From Desulfomonilia bacterium (GTDB taxonomy: Bacteria > Desulfobacterota > Desulfomonilia > UBA1062): a DNA stretch of 64,000 bases. Below are positions 9,273 to 17,782 of the stretch, one piece after another; positions within the stretch are counted from its first letter, which is position 1, and the number at the start of each line of letters is the position of its first letter. Under the pieces are notes generated by a model. That model worked only from the letters and a program-made list of their open reading frames with translations. It made no database searches and was not told the origin of the DNA. Made by a program: the position numbers and the translations under genes. The stretch covers positions 87,038-151,037 of the forward strand of contig DATCTV010000002.1 in NCBI GenBank assembly GCA_036567785.1. The letters run 5' to 3'.

Positions 9273-11711
9273 TTAATCCCAGACAGTGAAAACGATGTCG
9301 TCAATAAAAACTCCGTCGGTGCCCCAAAAGCTGTCGAAATAGAATCCAACCTTTGTGATAGCCATATCTGGGGTGTAGCTTTTCAAATACCATGTGTTTC
9401 CGCTGTCTCCTCGAATATCCGCATACTTGCTGTTATTAAAGTAAAGGGACGTTTTGAGGGCGCTCATATTTGCCGCATAGCCGCGGAACTGGAAACTTAT
9501 CTGGATGAGATAGGTGTTGGTGAATGTCCTGCTAAGCATGAGCGTGTTTCCACCGGCCCATGCACCCTGTGCCCAGAAGCTGTAGTTTCCGGAATAAGGC
9601 TCCTCATCATCGACATTTATGGTGCCCCAGCTTCCGCTGCTATCCTTGCTCCAAGGTGCGAGCACACCATCATCCCAATTTTCAACAATCGTTTCCTGGA
9701 ATGTAGTAAGGGTTACCGTGTCGGCAGCACTGTTTACCGTGCCGTCGTTCACTATGAGCTGGATTATATATGTTCCCGGTTTGTCTGGCTTGAAGGTAGG
9801 GTTCACGATGTTGGCATTGGAAAGCGCCGCCGTACTCCCGGAAGGTCTGCTTGTTACCGACCATACATAGGTCAGCGGGTCGCCGTCAGGATCCATGCTT
9901 GCGCTTCCGTTGAGCTGCTGCGTGACGTTGTAACGGCAGCCCGGGATGTCAGCGCCCGCATCTGCTGTCGGTGTACGGTTCGATACGGTAACTTTTACCG
10001 TATCGGCAAGACTGTAATCCTGGCCGTCAAACACGATCAGCTGTATTACATAATCGCCTTTTTTATCGGGTACCAAGGTCGGATTTATGATGGCCGGGTT
10101 TGAAAGTGTTGCAACACTGCCAGCAGGACTGGATATGATCGTCCAGGCATAGGTAAGCGGGTCGCCGTCAACATCATAACTGGCGTTTCCGTTAAGATGT
10201 ACCGTGGTATTGACATAACCGAAAGTGTCATTGCCGGCTTCCGCAATTGGCCTGTGGTTGGTGGTGGTGATGGTCATGAAATCCGGTGCACTGTAGAACT
10301 CACCGTCAAATACGATAAGCCTTATCGTGTATACCCCCTGTTTGTCAGGCTTGAACGTCGGTTCCATACCTGTCGGATTAGTAAGTGTTGCAATACTGCC
10401 GCCGGGTCTGTTTGTTATTGCCCAGTCATAAGCAAGTGAGTCTCCATCAGGATCGGAACTGAGAACCCCGGTGAGCATTACTGTACCACCGAAGGCTACG
10501 ATGACATCACTGCCTGCATTTGCTACCGGCGCATGTTTTGTGGTGGAAATCTGAACTGTATCCTCACTGCTCAGGTCGCCGTCGCTTACCACCAGCTTCA
10601 AAATGTATACGCCACGTTTGTCAGGTGTGAAGGTCGGGTTTACTAATGTGGAATTGGTAATCGTTGCAATGCTGCTGGCCGGTGCTGAATTGACCGTCCA
10701 TGTATAGCTTAGTGTTGTTCCATCAGGATCTCCACTTAAGCTCCCATCAAGATAAGCAGTTGAACCGAAATCAACGATTGCATCACTGCCTGCGTTTGCT
10801 ACAGGCGCATTATTGTAAACGGTGATTTTAACGTAACTGAGCCCGCTGCTTGAAGAACCATCATTCACAACCAGACTGAACAGATAATCACCCTTTTTGT
10901 TGGGCATGAAGGTCGGATTGACAATTGTTGGATCAGAAAGCACTGCCTGACTGCCAACCGGTTTATTAACAAGAGCCCAGTAATAAGTCAGCGGATGGCC
11001 TTCAGGATCGTAACTGGAGCTTCCATCAAGCTGAACGACATTGCCAAAGAGCACATTTGCATCAGGACCCGCATTTGATACCGGAGGGATGTTTATGTTG
11101 TAAACATTGACAATAACAATTGACGGGTCACTGGTCTTGACTCCGTCACTTACGTACAGTGAGACTGTGTAAGAACCCTCGACATCGGCTATAAAAGTCG
11201 GATTCACTATGCCGGGATTGGAAAGGGTTGCGGAACTACCAGCTGGTTTAGCTACAATCTCCCAGAGATAGTTGAGCGGCTGGCCTTCGGGGTCACTGCT
11301 CAAGCTTCCATCAAGTTGCACAAGATCAGAACCGGTAAAAGGATGAATATTTATCGGCGATGATCCTGCGTTCGCAACAGGCGGGAGGTTGTTGATGACA
11401 TTCACGGTCCATTCCTTGACCAATGTCTTTTGGTTGAGCTGGTCCTTTGTCTCAACCTTGATTTTGTTCATACCGTTGTCTTCAGCAACAGCGGTATAGG
11501 TATAGGATGTGCCGGTAGCCCCCGGAATGACTGTGTTATTTTTGTACCATGCATAGGGACCGTTCATCATTCCCGAAACCTTGAACGTCTGGGAGTCTCC
11601 CACCTTCAACGCTACAGATGTTGCAGGATTGGGATCGGTGCTTAAAATACATCCGCTGACACCAGCAACCATAACTGAAATCAGAAACACAAGAATTACA
11701 TTTCGCTTCAT
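9273..11711 (-). CDS. Surface lipoprotein with six PKD-type repeats
   Basis: 812 residues from the ATG at 11709-11711, chosen because a strong GAGGAG lies just upstream and the signal peptide MKRNVIL then starts at residue 1; an in-frame ATG 27 bp further upstream lacks such a site. It has a lipobox VSGC, the shared Ig-like module with NGPYAWYKNN, six PKD/K319-type repeats and a C-terminal domain of about 140 residues ending in FTVWD. That domain has the look of a jelly-roll binding module (FIDDIVF near the end) and parallels the one in the giant paralogue. The protein is a short version of the 263-6652 protein, probably a cell-surface adhesin or glycan-binding stalk (inference). Confidence 0.83.
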   Translation of the reverse strand: MKRNVILVFLISVMVAGVSGCILSTDPNPATSVALKVGDSQTFKVSGMMNGPYAWYKNNTVIPGATGTSYTYTAVAEDNGMNKIKVETKDQLNQKTLVKEWTVNVINNLPPVANAGSSPINIHPFTGSDLVQLDGSLSSDPEGQPLNYLWEIVAKPAGSSATLSNPGIVNPTFIADVEGSYTVSLYVSDGVKTSDPSIVIVNVYNINIPPVSNAGPDANVLFGNVVQLDGSSSYDPEGHPLTYYWALVNKPVGSQAVLSDPTIVNPTFMPNKKGDYLFSLVVNDGSSSSGLSYVKITVYNNAPVANAGSDAIVDFGSTAYLDGSLSGDPDGTTLSYTWTVNSAPASSIATITNSTLVNPTFTPDKRGVYILKLVVSDGDLSSEDTVQISTTKHAPVANAGSDVIVAFGGTVMLTGVLSSDPDGDSLAYDWAITNRPGGSIATLTNPTGMEPTFKPDKQGVYTIRLIVFDGEFYSAPDFMTITTTNHRPIAEAGNDTFGYVNTTVHLNGNASYDVDGDPLTYAWTIISSPAGSVATLSNPAIINPTLVPDKKGDYVIQLIVFDGQDYSLADTVKVTVSNRTPTADAGADIPGCRYNVTQQLNGSASMDPDGDPLTYVWSVTSRPSGSTAALSNANIVNPTFKPDKPGTYIIQLIVNDGTVNSAADTVTLTTFQETIVENWDDGVLAPWSKDSSGSWGTINVDDEEPYSGNYSFWAQGAWAGGNTLMLSRTFTNTYLIQISFQFRGYAANMSALKTSLYFNNSKYADIRGDSGNTWYLKSYTPDMAITKVGFYFDSFWGTDGVFIDDIVFTVWD

Positions 11712-11832
11712 TGTATCCTCCTCACTCTTATTTGACATGCAATCTCCAAGGATGCAGCCTGTTTACAGTCAAAAATATGTTCAAGAAAATCAATCATCTG
11801 TGAAAAAACCATTGATAACCCCCCTCATCCAG

Positions 11833-11861
11833 GCATGGGCAGACTGACTGATGCCCCATGC
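11833..11861. terminator. Bulged hairpin between lipoprotein genes
   Basis: A 9-bp stem with one bulged C (GCATGGGCA paired with TGCCCCATGC) and a 10-base loop lies in the gap between the genes ending at 11978 and starting at 11711 (both minus). It could end transcription of the small PKD lipoprotein gene. No T run follows, so this is tentative. Confidence 0.35.
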
Positions 11862-11977
11862 ATACAAATAAATCAGCACTAATCAAATTTATCGACCTCA
11901 TACAGATTTTTAAAAAATAAATTATATAATTATATCACTATAATATAAATCAATTAGAGTTTGTCAACCTCAATTAC

Positions 11978-12676
11978 TTAATTTTTCTCAATAGAAGCAT
12001 GGGGGTATCCGTTTACGATACCGCTGCTGAGACAGACATTATAACTGGCATCTCCGGTTCTTATTATAATGTTATCATTATCAACGGCTATAATCTCATT
12101 CGGGTAGCAGTCGTTATCATTCGGTATAAAACTCGTGACCTTTTTCAATATGCGGATGCCCCTGATTGTCTCTACTGCAACCGTCATCTCGGATTGATAT
12201 TCAGAATTCACGGTTCCCGTGATGACCATTCTTCCGTCCGGAAGAAAAGCCGCCATCTGGTTAGCAACCGCATATTCGCAGGAACCTTCAGATGATTGTG
12301 AACCTGTCGTCAGAAAGGCCTCGGCAGGCAACGGATTAATTTTTACATGAAGATCGTCTGATGCGCTTATTGTTACAATATAGACAATTTCTACGGTAAG
12401 TTCCGCAGTATAGTCACCTGGTTCAGTATAAACATGTGTTGCCGTGATTCCATCTTCACCGGTTCCATCGCCGAAATCCCAGTATGCTTCCCGTTGAAAT
12501 AGTCCACCCTTTACAGAGCAGGTGCCGTCAAAATCTATTGTATCGCCAACATAAGCGGTTTTATCCTCTCCTGCATCGACTTTGAGCATCCCCCCGTCAT
12601 TTTTCATTTTAATGCTGCTGCACCCGGTTGCAAGCGTGATTATAATGATAGCCGTAAGAATATTTGTTCTCATCAT
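11978..12676 (-). CDS. Small lipoprotein with a single classic PKD domain
   Basis: 232 residues from the ATG at 12674-12676, which puts the signal peptide (MRTNIL, hydrophobic core, lipobox LATGC) at the front. A TTG 36 bp upstream would add a polar stretch before it, and neither start has a good ribosome site. Residues of about 35-110 form a true PKD domain with the WDFGDG signature and HVYTEPGDY. The remaining ~120 residues are not recognised; they hold PDGRMVITG and two cysteine-containing segments. Unlike its neighbours it lacks the NGPYxW Ig-like module, so it is a distant relative. It is divergent from the operon at 12830, and the two share a 153-bp promoter region. Confidence 0.7.
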   Translation of the reverse strand: MMRTNILTAIIIITLATGCSSIKMKNDGGMLKVDAGEDKTAYVGDTIDFDGTCSVKGGLFQREAYWDFGDGTGEDGITATHVYTEPGDYTAELTVEIVYIVTISASDDLHVKINPLPAEAFLTTGSQSSEGSCEYAVANQMAAFLPDGRMVITGTVNSEYQSEMTVAVETIRGIRILKKVTSFIPNDNDCYPNEIIAVDNDNIIIRTGDASYNVCLSSGIVNGYPHASIEKN

Positions 12677-12751
12677 TTTGAAAGCATTCGCATAATTCAG
12701 AGGTTTAATCAATCAAACAGTACAGTCTATTTTCACACTTTAAAATCACGC

Positions 12752-12780
12752 TTGAAGATATTTCCGACTGGTTGTATATA
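12752..12780 (+). promoter_or_regulatory. Predicted sigma70-type promoter of the aminotransferase/deacylase operon
   Basis: TTGAAG (12752-12757) and TATATA (12775-12780) are separated by 17 bp, the optimal spacing. A start near 12787 would lie inside the palindrome at 12780-12801. Predicted by eye. Confidence 0.5.
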
Positions 12781-12801
12781 CGGTGAATAAATATTCACCG
12801 T
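12780..12801. promoter_or_regulatory. Palindromic operator candidate
   Basis: Perfect 9-bp inverted repeat ACGGTGAAT / ATTCACCGT around a 4-bp AT spacer. It overlaps the end of the -10 box and the predicted transcription start, and ends 28 bp before the start codon at 12830. That placement suits a dimeric repressor. No regulator gene is in the window. A short stem-loop in the 5' leader is the alternative. Confidence 0.6.
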
Positions 12802-12829
12802 AACGAAAACTTTTATCCAGGAGGCAAAT

Positions 12830-14323
12830 ATGTCCGAATACAAAAACACAAATATCGGTGATAAGGCACAAATCAAGAAAGGCTATTCAATATCCAGATG
12901 GCCTGATACCAGAGATATTCTCTCAAGGCTATACGAACTCGCAAACTCAAAACCTCTATATCATATCAGGCGCGACAAAATGGATAGCTACATGAAATTC
13001 TTCGATGAAAAATGCTCAAGATCCAAGGCTATGACCGACGAGGCAAAAAAGTTCATACCGGGCGGGGTTCAGCACAATCTCGCATTCAACTATCCCTTCC
13101 CTCTCGCCATTACAAAAGCGAACGGTGCCTATCTCTGGGATGCAGACGGCAACCGCTATACAGACTTTCTCCAGGCAGGCGGTCCCACGGTACTCGGGAG
13201 CAATTTCGAGCCACTGCAGGAAAAAGTAATCGAACTTATCAGGGAATCAGGACCTGTAACAGGCCTTTTCCATGAATACGAATACAAACTGGCAAAGCTT
13301 ATCAGCGAATCCATGCCTTCAATTGAGATGTTCAGAATGCTTGCCACCGGTACGGAAAGCGTTATGGCAGCCATACGTGCGGCAAGAACATTCACAGGAA
13401 AAACCAAGGTCATTAAAAATGGCGGAGGCTACCATGGCTGGAGCGATCAGATGGTCTTCGGCATGCGGATCCCTGGACTCGGAAGCCTCGATGCGCACGG
13501 CATCCCTGCAGGCGCATATCAGGACACACAGGAGTTCTATCCAAACGATATTGAAGCACTCTATACGTTACTTAAAAACAATGAGACCGCAGGCGGAACC
13601 GCGGCGGTAATACTCGAACCTCTGGGTCCGGAAAGCGGTACAAGACCGGTCATTTATGAATTCAACAGACAGGCCCGCGAACTATGCGACGAATTCGGCG
13701 CCCTCCTCATATTCGACGAAGTGGTCACTGGATTCAGGCTCGGCATGGGCGGTGCACAAGGATTCTTCGGCATCAAGCCCGATCTCACCATATTCGGCAA
13801 GTGCGTTGCAGGCGGCTACCCGGCTGCCGGCGGTGTTGGCGGAAGACGTGAAATCATGGAATGCTTTGCAGCAGGGCTCCAGGGTCTTAAAAAACGTGCA
13901 ATGGTCGGCGGCACGCTCTCGGCAAACCCCTTAAGCTGTGCGGCAGGATACTATGCAATCAGCATGATGAAAGAACATGATGCAGCAGTCAAGGCTGGCA
14001 AGGCTGGCGACAGGCTCACAGATGGCCTCAATGACATAATAAAACGCCATAATCTTCCCTTCATCGCTTTCAACCACGGCTCGATTTGCCATCTCGAGAC
14101 ATCGGCCGCAATGCTGATGGAAATTACAAATCCAAAGATATTCACCGAAGTAAACGACCGGAAGCATATAATGGAAGAGTTTGGCGCGGCGTTTTCCGCA
14201 GAAGGCATTATCTCGCTCGCCGGCAGCAGGCTGTATACCTCCATGGCAGACACGGATGACGTCATCGATAATGCCCTCGAACACTTTGAAAACGTGCTCA
14301 AGGATATAGTAGAAGTTAAGTAA
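12830..14323 (+). CDS. PLP-dependent class III aminotransferase, GSAM-like
   Basis: 497 residues. The fold and motifs follow glutamate-1-semialdehyde aminomutase and its transaminase relatives: GGVQHN and DADGNRYTDF near 80-115, LATGTES at about 171, FDEVVTGFR with the cofactor-ring Asp at 296, and the Schiff-base Lys at 324 in FGKCVAGGYP. About 65 extra residues precede the usual HemL start. That, plus its place before a D-acylamino-acid deacylase and a sugar kinase, argues for a catabolic or amino-sugar transaminase rather than haem synthesis (inference). AGGAGG lies 6 bp before the ATG. First gene of the operon 12830-18778, with the palindrome at 12780-12801 upstream. Confidence 0.82.
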   Translation: MSEYKNTNIGDKAQIKKGYSISRWPDTRDILSRLYELANSKPLYHIRRDKMDSYMKFFDEKCSRSKAMTDEAKKFIPGGVQHNLAFNYPFPLAITKANGAYLWDADGNRYTDFLQAGGPTVLGSNFEPLQEKVIELIRESGPVTGLFHEYEYKLAKLISESMPSIEMFRMLATGTESVMAAIRAARTFTGKTKVIKNGGGYHGWSDQMVFGMRIPGLGSLDAHGIPAGAYQDTQEFYPNDIEALYTLLKNNETAGGTAAVILEPLGPESGTRPVIYEFNRQARELCDEFGALLIFDEVVTGFRLGMGGAQGFFGIKPDLTIFGKCVAGGYPAAGGVGGRREIMECFAAGLQGLKKRAMVGGTLSANPLSCAAGYYAISMMKEHDAAVKAGKAGDRLTDGLNDIIKRHNLPFIAFNHGSICHLETSAAMLMEITNPKIFTEVNDRKHIMEEFGAAFSAEGIISLAGSRLYTSMADTDDVIDNALEHFENVLKDIVEVK

Positions 14324-14355
14324 GGGTACATCTTACTTCAGGAGGTGCTGTTCAT

Positions 14356-16110
14356 ATGAAGAAGAATAAATCAGGCAATCAGAAAGGCATTTCAAGACGC
14401 GATTTTCTCAGCAGGGCAGGCATAGCCGGGGCGGGTCTGATAATGCTGCCTGTTCTCGAGCCAGCAGCAGGGCTGCTGAAAGGCAGGAGTACAGTCAATG
14501 CCGATACCGGAAAAATACTCCTGAAGAACGGCCTCATTGTCGACGGAAGCGGCAAGCCTGCATTCACGGGTTCGGTCCTAATGGACAAAGGCTTCATATC
14601 CGCAATCAATCCCGATGCCATACCGGAGGATGCCAGCGTTTACGATTGCACAGGGCTTGTCATATCGCCGGGATTCATTGACGCTCATTCGCATATGGAC
14701 TGGTATATGCCCATAAAGGGTCATTCCGAATTAAAAACTCCGTTTACGGAGCAGGGCATCACGACTTTCGTGGCCGGCCAGTGCGGATACAATTCGGCGG
14801 GTTTCGAGAAAAACTCGAAATATCAAGATATCCTATCGATTAGGACCAGCGGCCTTTACGACGTGACATGGTCGAGCATGGACGAGTACTTTTCATATAT
14901 TCAAAACATCGGGTTGTCACACAACCTGGTCAATCTGGGCGGCCATGGCTTTACCAGAGCGTCCATCCGGGGATTCGACGCCTCCCCGATGAAGCCTGAG
15001 GAAATGAAGGAAATGCTCGGCTTGCTTGAGGAAGCAATGGATCAGGGGGCTGCAGGCGTCTCTCTGGGACTTCAGTATGAGCCGGGTATTTTTGCATCAA
15101 GTGATGAACTCGATCAGGTAGCAAGGCTCGTTAAGAAAAAGGACAAGATACTTGCCGTTCACATGAAGGCATACTCTTCCATATCCAATTCCTACCCGGT
15201 CAAGCTGTTCGGCACACCGCATAATCTTCTTGCGTTGCAGGACATGCTCGATCTGGCGAAAAAAACAGGGGTCAGACTTCAGGCATCTCACCTCATATTT
15301 GTAGGTACGCGCACTTACAAGACATATCCCAAAGCCCTCAAGATGATAGAAGATGCCAGAAAACAGGGCATCGACGTAAAGTTCGATACCTATGCCTATC
15401 ACTGCGGCACTTCGATTATAAACGTATTCCTGCCGTCGTGGTTCCTTGCCAAGGCGCCCGCTGTCTATGATGACAAGGCAGCTCTGCGCAAACTCCATTT
15501 CGAAGCGGTCATGATTTTCAATCTGCTGGGATTCGGCTATGAAGACATTCAGATAACTGACTCAAAGACTCCTGAACTGAACAAATATAACGGCATGTTC
15601 ATATCCGAGATCGCCAGGGAGATGAAAACAAGCAATTTTGAATGCCTCGTGGAGATCGCAAAGAAAAGCGGCGGAAAGGCCCGCGTTTTAAACCACAACT
15701 ACAGCAATGACGAGATAGTGGATGCCCTGATCAAGCACCCGGATTCACTTTTCATGACAGATGCAGTTCCAACACTCCAGGGAGTGCAGAACCCGGCTGC
15801 ATACGGAAACAATCCCCTTACATTGCAGCTTTCTCGCGACAAGAAGCTTGCAAGCCTTGAAGAAGTCGTAAAAAAGATGACCGGAGCTGTGGCCGACCGA
15901 TACCAGATCAAGAACAGAGGCTATATTAAAAAAGGAATGTCTGCGGACGTTACCGTGTTCGACTACGCCAGAATCAAGGACAACAACACGAAGAAGATAA
16001 CAAACGCAGCGCCTACGGGTATAGATTCGGTCTTTATCAACGGTGTCAGGGTCGTCTCCGGAGGTAAAGCGGACGGAAATATAAATGCAGGACAGGTGAT
16101 AAAAATTTAG
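14356..16110 (+). CDS. Tat-exported N-acyl-D-amino-acid deacylase-like amidohydrolase
   Basis: 584 residues. The N-terminus carries a twin-arginine signal, SRRDFLSRAG with Arg14-Arg15, then a hydrophobic AGIAGAGLIM stretch, so it is exported folded, probably with its metal. The rest is an amidohydrolase/D-aminoacylase: HSH metal ligands at 111 and 113 in DAHSHMD, the metal-bridging Cys143 in AGQCGYN, a later ASHL histidine, and a C-terminal small beta domain (KGMSADVTVFD). The family removes acyl groups from N-acyl-D-amino acids or cleaves related cyclic amides. The usual SDG near the end is replaced by TDA. AGGAGG precedes the ATG at 14356. Location in the periplasm next to M19-like dipeptidases suggests breakdown of D-amino-acid-containing conjugates (inference). 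Confidence 0.8.
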   Translation: MKKNKSGNQKGISRRDFLSRAGIAGAGLIMLPVLEPAAGLLKGRSTVNADTGKILLKNGLIVDGSGKPAFTGSVLMDKGFISAINPDAIPEDASVYDCTGLVISPGFIDAHSHMDWYMPIKGHSELKTPFTEQGITTFVAGQCGYNSAGFEKNSKYQDILSIRTSGLYDVTWSSMDEYFSYIQNIGLSHNLVNLGGHGFTRASIRGFDASPMKPEEMKEMLGLLEEAMDQGAAGVSLGLQYEPGIFASSDELDQVARLVKKKDKILAVHMKAYSSISNSYPVKLFGTPHNLLALQDMLDLAKKTGVRLQASHLIFVGTRTYKTYPKALKMIEDARKQGIDVKFDTYAYHCGTSIINVFLPSWFLAKAPAVYDDKAALRKLHFEAVMIFNLLGFGYEDIQITDSKTPELNKYNGMFISEIAREMKTSNFECLVEIAKKSGGKARVLNHNYSNDEIVDALIKHPDSLFMTDAVPTLQGVQNPAAYGNNPLTLQLSRDKKLASLEEVVKKMTGAVADRYQIKNRGYIKKGMSADVTVFDYARIKDNNTKKITNAAPTGIDSVFINGVRVVSGGKADGNINAGQVIKI

Positions 16111-16183
16111 CTAAAAAAACAACTGCTTCACGGTTTAATACAAATTAAAGGACCGGGGAGTATATTCCCAGGAGGTATGATTT

Positions 16184-17773
16184 ATGTATGTGATTTCGTA
16201 TGATATCGGGACTACTGCCTGTAAAACCTGCATTTACAGGATAGCGGACAAGATCGAAATGGTGGATTCTTCCCTTGCAGAGTATCCGCTCTATCTAATG
16301 CCGGACGGCGGTGCCGAACAGGTGGCCGACGACTGGTGGAAAGCAGTATGTTCAGGAACGAAAGAAGTCCTGGCATGCACGAAAATCGCACCTGGAGATA
16401 TTTCAGGTATCTCATTCTGCTGTCAGATGCAGGGCTCTGTCATGGTGGATCGCGCAGGAAACGCGCTTAGAAACCCCATGGGCTATATGGATGCCCGGGC
16501 CAAGAAACAGATGGAGGAAACGGTCGGCGGCGGACTCATCAAGATAAGCGGGGTGAACGCCTTTACACTCCTGAACTGGCTCAGGCTGACCGGCGGGGCA
16601 GCGGCAACAGCCAAGGACCCGATCTGGAAATACCTCTGGGTCAGGGACAACGAACCGGAAATATTCGCCTCGACGCACAAATGGCTCGACGTAAAAGACT
16701 ACCTGCTCATGCGCTGTACAGGAAACTTTGCAATGACTAGAGACTCGGCCAACGTGACCTTCCTTTATGACACAAGGCCTGGAAAGCTTTCATGGCATGA
16801 AGGACTCTGCAAAAGGATAGGTGTGAACATGGATCATCTGCCGCCCGTGGTCGATTCAACAGACAAGGTTGGCGGCATTACAGAAAAGGCGGCCTTGGAA
16901 ATGGGACTGAAGGCCGGAACGCCAGTGTTCGGCGGGGGCGGAGACGTATCACTGATTGCTCTGGGCGCAGGTTGCCTAGCTACGAACGATACTCACGTTT
17001 ACGTGGGCACGTCAGGATGGGTAAGTTCGTGTGTAGATAAGCGCATGGTTGATGTAGGGGCTTTCGTGGCATCAATTCTCGGTGCAATTCCTGGCAAATA
17101 TAACTATACGGCCGAGCAGGAAACGTCCGGACTCTGCCTCAAATGGGTGAAGGACCATCTCGCGTTAGACGAGATCGGAATATATCTCGAAAAACAGCAC
17201 GTGTGCGAGAAGGAAAGCGAGTATGAAAGCCTGTACGACTTCCTCAACAAAGTCATCAGCGAAACCGAACCAGGCTCCGGTGGAGTCATATTCACCCCAT
17301 GGTTCCACGGCAACCGGGCACCCAGGGAAGACCCTCATGCAAGGGCCATGTTTTTCAATCTCGGCCTGGAGACCGGCAAGCGCATGATGGTGCGCTCCGT
17401 GCTCGAAGGCGACGCCATGCACAAGCGGTGGTCGCTGGAAGCTGTTGAAAAGAGGGTCCCGAAGCAGGATGTAATCAGGTTCGCGGGCGGCGGAGCAAAA
17501 TCAGAGGTGTGGTGCCAGATCATGGCGGATGTCACCGGCAAGGTTGTCGAGACCATAGAAGAGCCGCAGAATGCAGGTGCTTTGGGAGCCGCTGTCGTGA
17601 CTGCTGTCGGACTAAACATATTCAAGAGTTTCGATGAGGCTAAAAGCATGATCCCAGTTAAAAGCGTATATAGTCCTCAAGACAGATACCGGGCCGTTTA
17701 CGACAGGAACTTCAAGGTATTCAAGGGCCTATATGCAAACAACAGGAAGGCTTTCCATCTTCTGAACGGCTAA
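16184..17773 (+). CDS. FGGY-family carbohydrate kinase, xylulokinase-like
   Basis: 529 residues. It phosphorylates a sugar or polyol with ATP in the cytoplasm. Seen: the N-terminal phosphate-binding DIGTT, the Gly-rich FGGGGDV and YVGTSGW of the middle, and the C-terminal RFAGGGAKSE and PQNAGALGAA typical of FGGY kinases. The substrate cannot be read from sequence; xylulose-like ketoses are the nearest well-known group. AGGAGG lies 8 bp before the ATG at 16184. It is third in an operon with an aminotransferase, an exported deacylase and an EEP phosphodiesterase, and ends 9 bp before the next start, so the four are probably co-transcribed. Confidence 0.82.
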   Translation: MYVISYDIGTTACKTCIYRIADKIEMVDSSLAEYPLYLMPDGGAEQVADDWWKAVCSGTKEVLACTKIAPGDISGISFCCQMQGSVMVDRAGNALRNPMGYMDARAKKQMEETVGGGLIKISGVNAFTLLNWLRLTGGAAATAKDPIWKYLWVRDNEPEIFASTHKWLDVKDYLLMRCTGNFAMTRDSANVTFLYDTRPGKLSWHEGLCKRIGVNMDHLPPVVDSTDKVGGITEKAALEMGLKAGTPVFGGGGDVSLIALGAGCLATNDTHVYVGTSGWVSSCVDKRMVDVGAFVASILGAIPGKYNYTAEQETSGLCLKWVKDHLALDEIGIYLEKQHVCEKESEYESLYDFLNKVISETEPGSGGVIFTPWFHGNRAPREDPHARAMFFNLGLETGKRMMVRSVLEGDAMHKRWSLEAVEKRVPKQDVIRFAGGGAKSEVWCQIMADVTGKVVETIEEPQNAGALGAAVVTAVGLNIFKSFDEAKSMIPVKSVYSPQDRYRAVYDRNFKVFKGLYANNRKAFHLLNG

Positions 17774-17782
17774 GGAAAAGAC

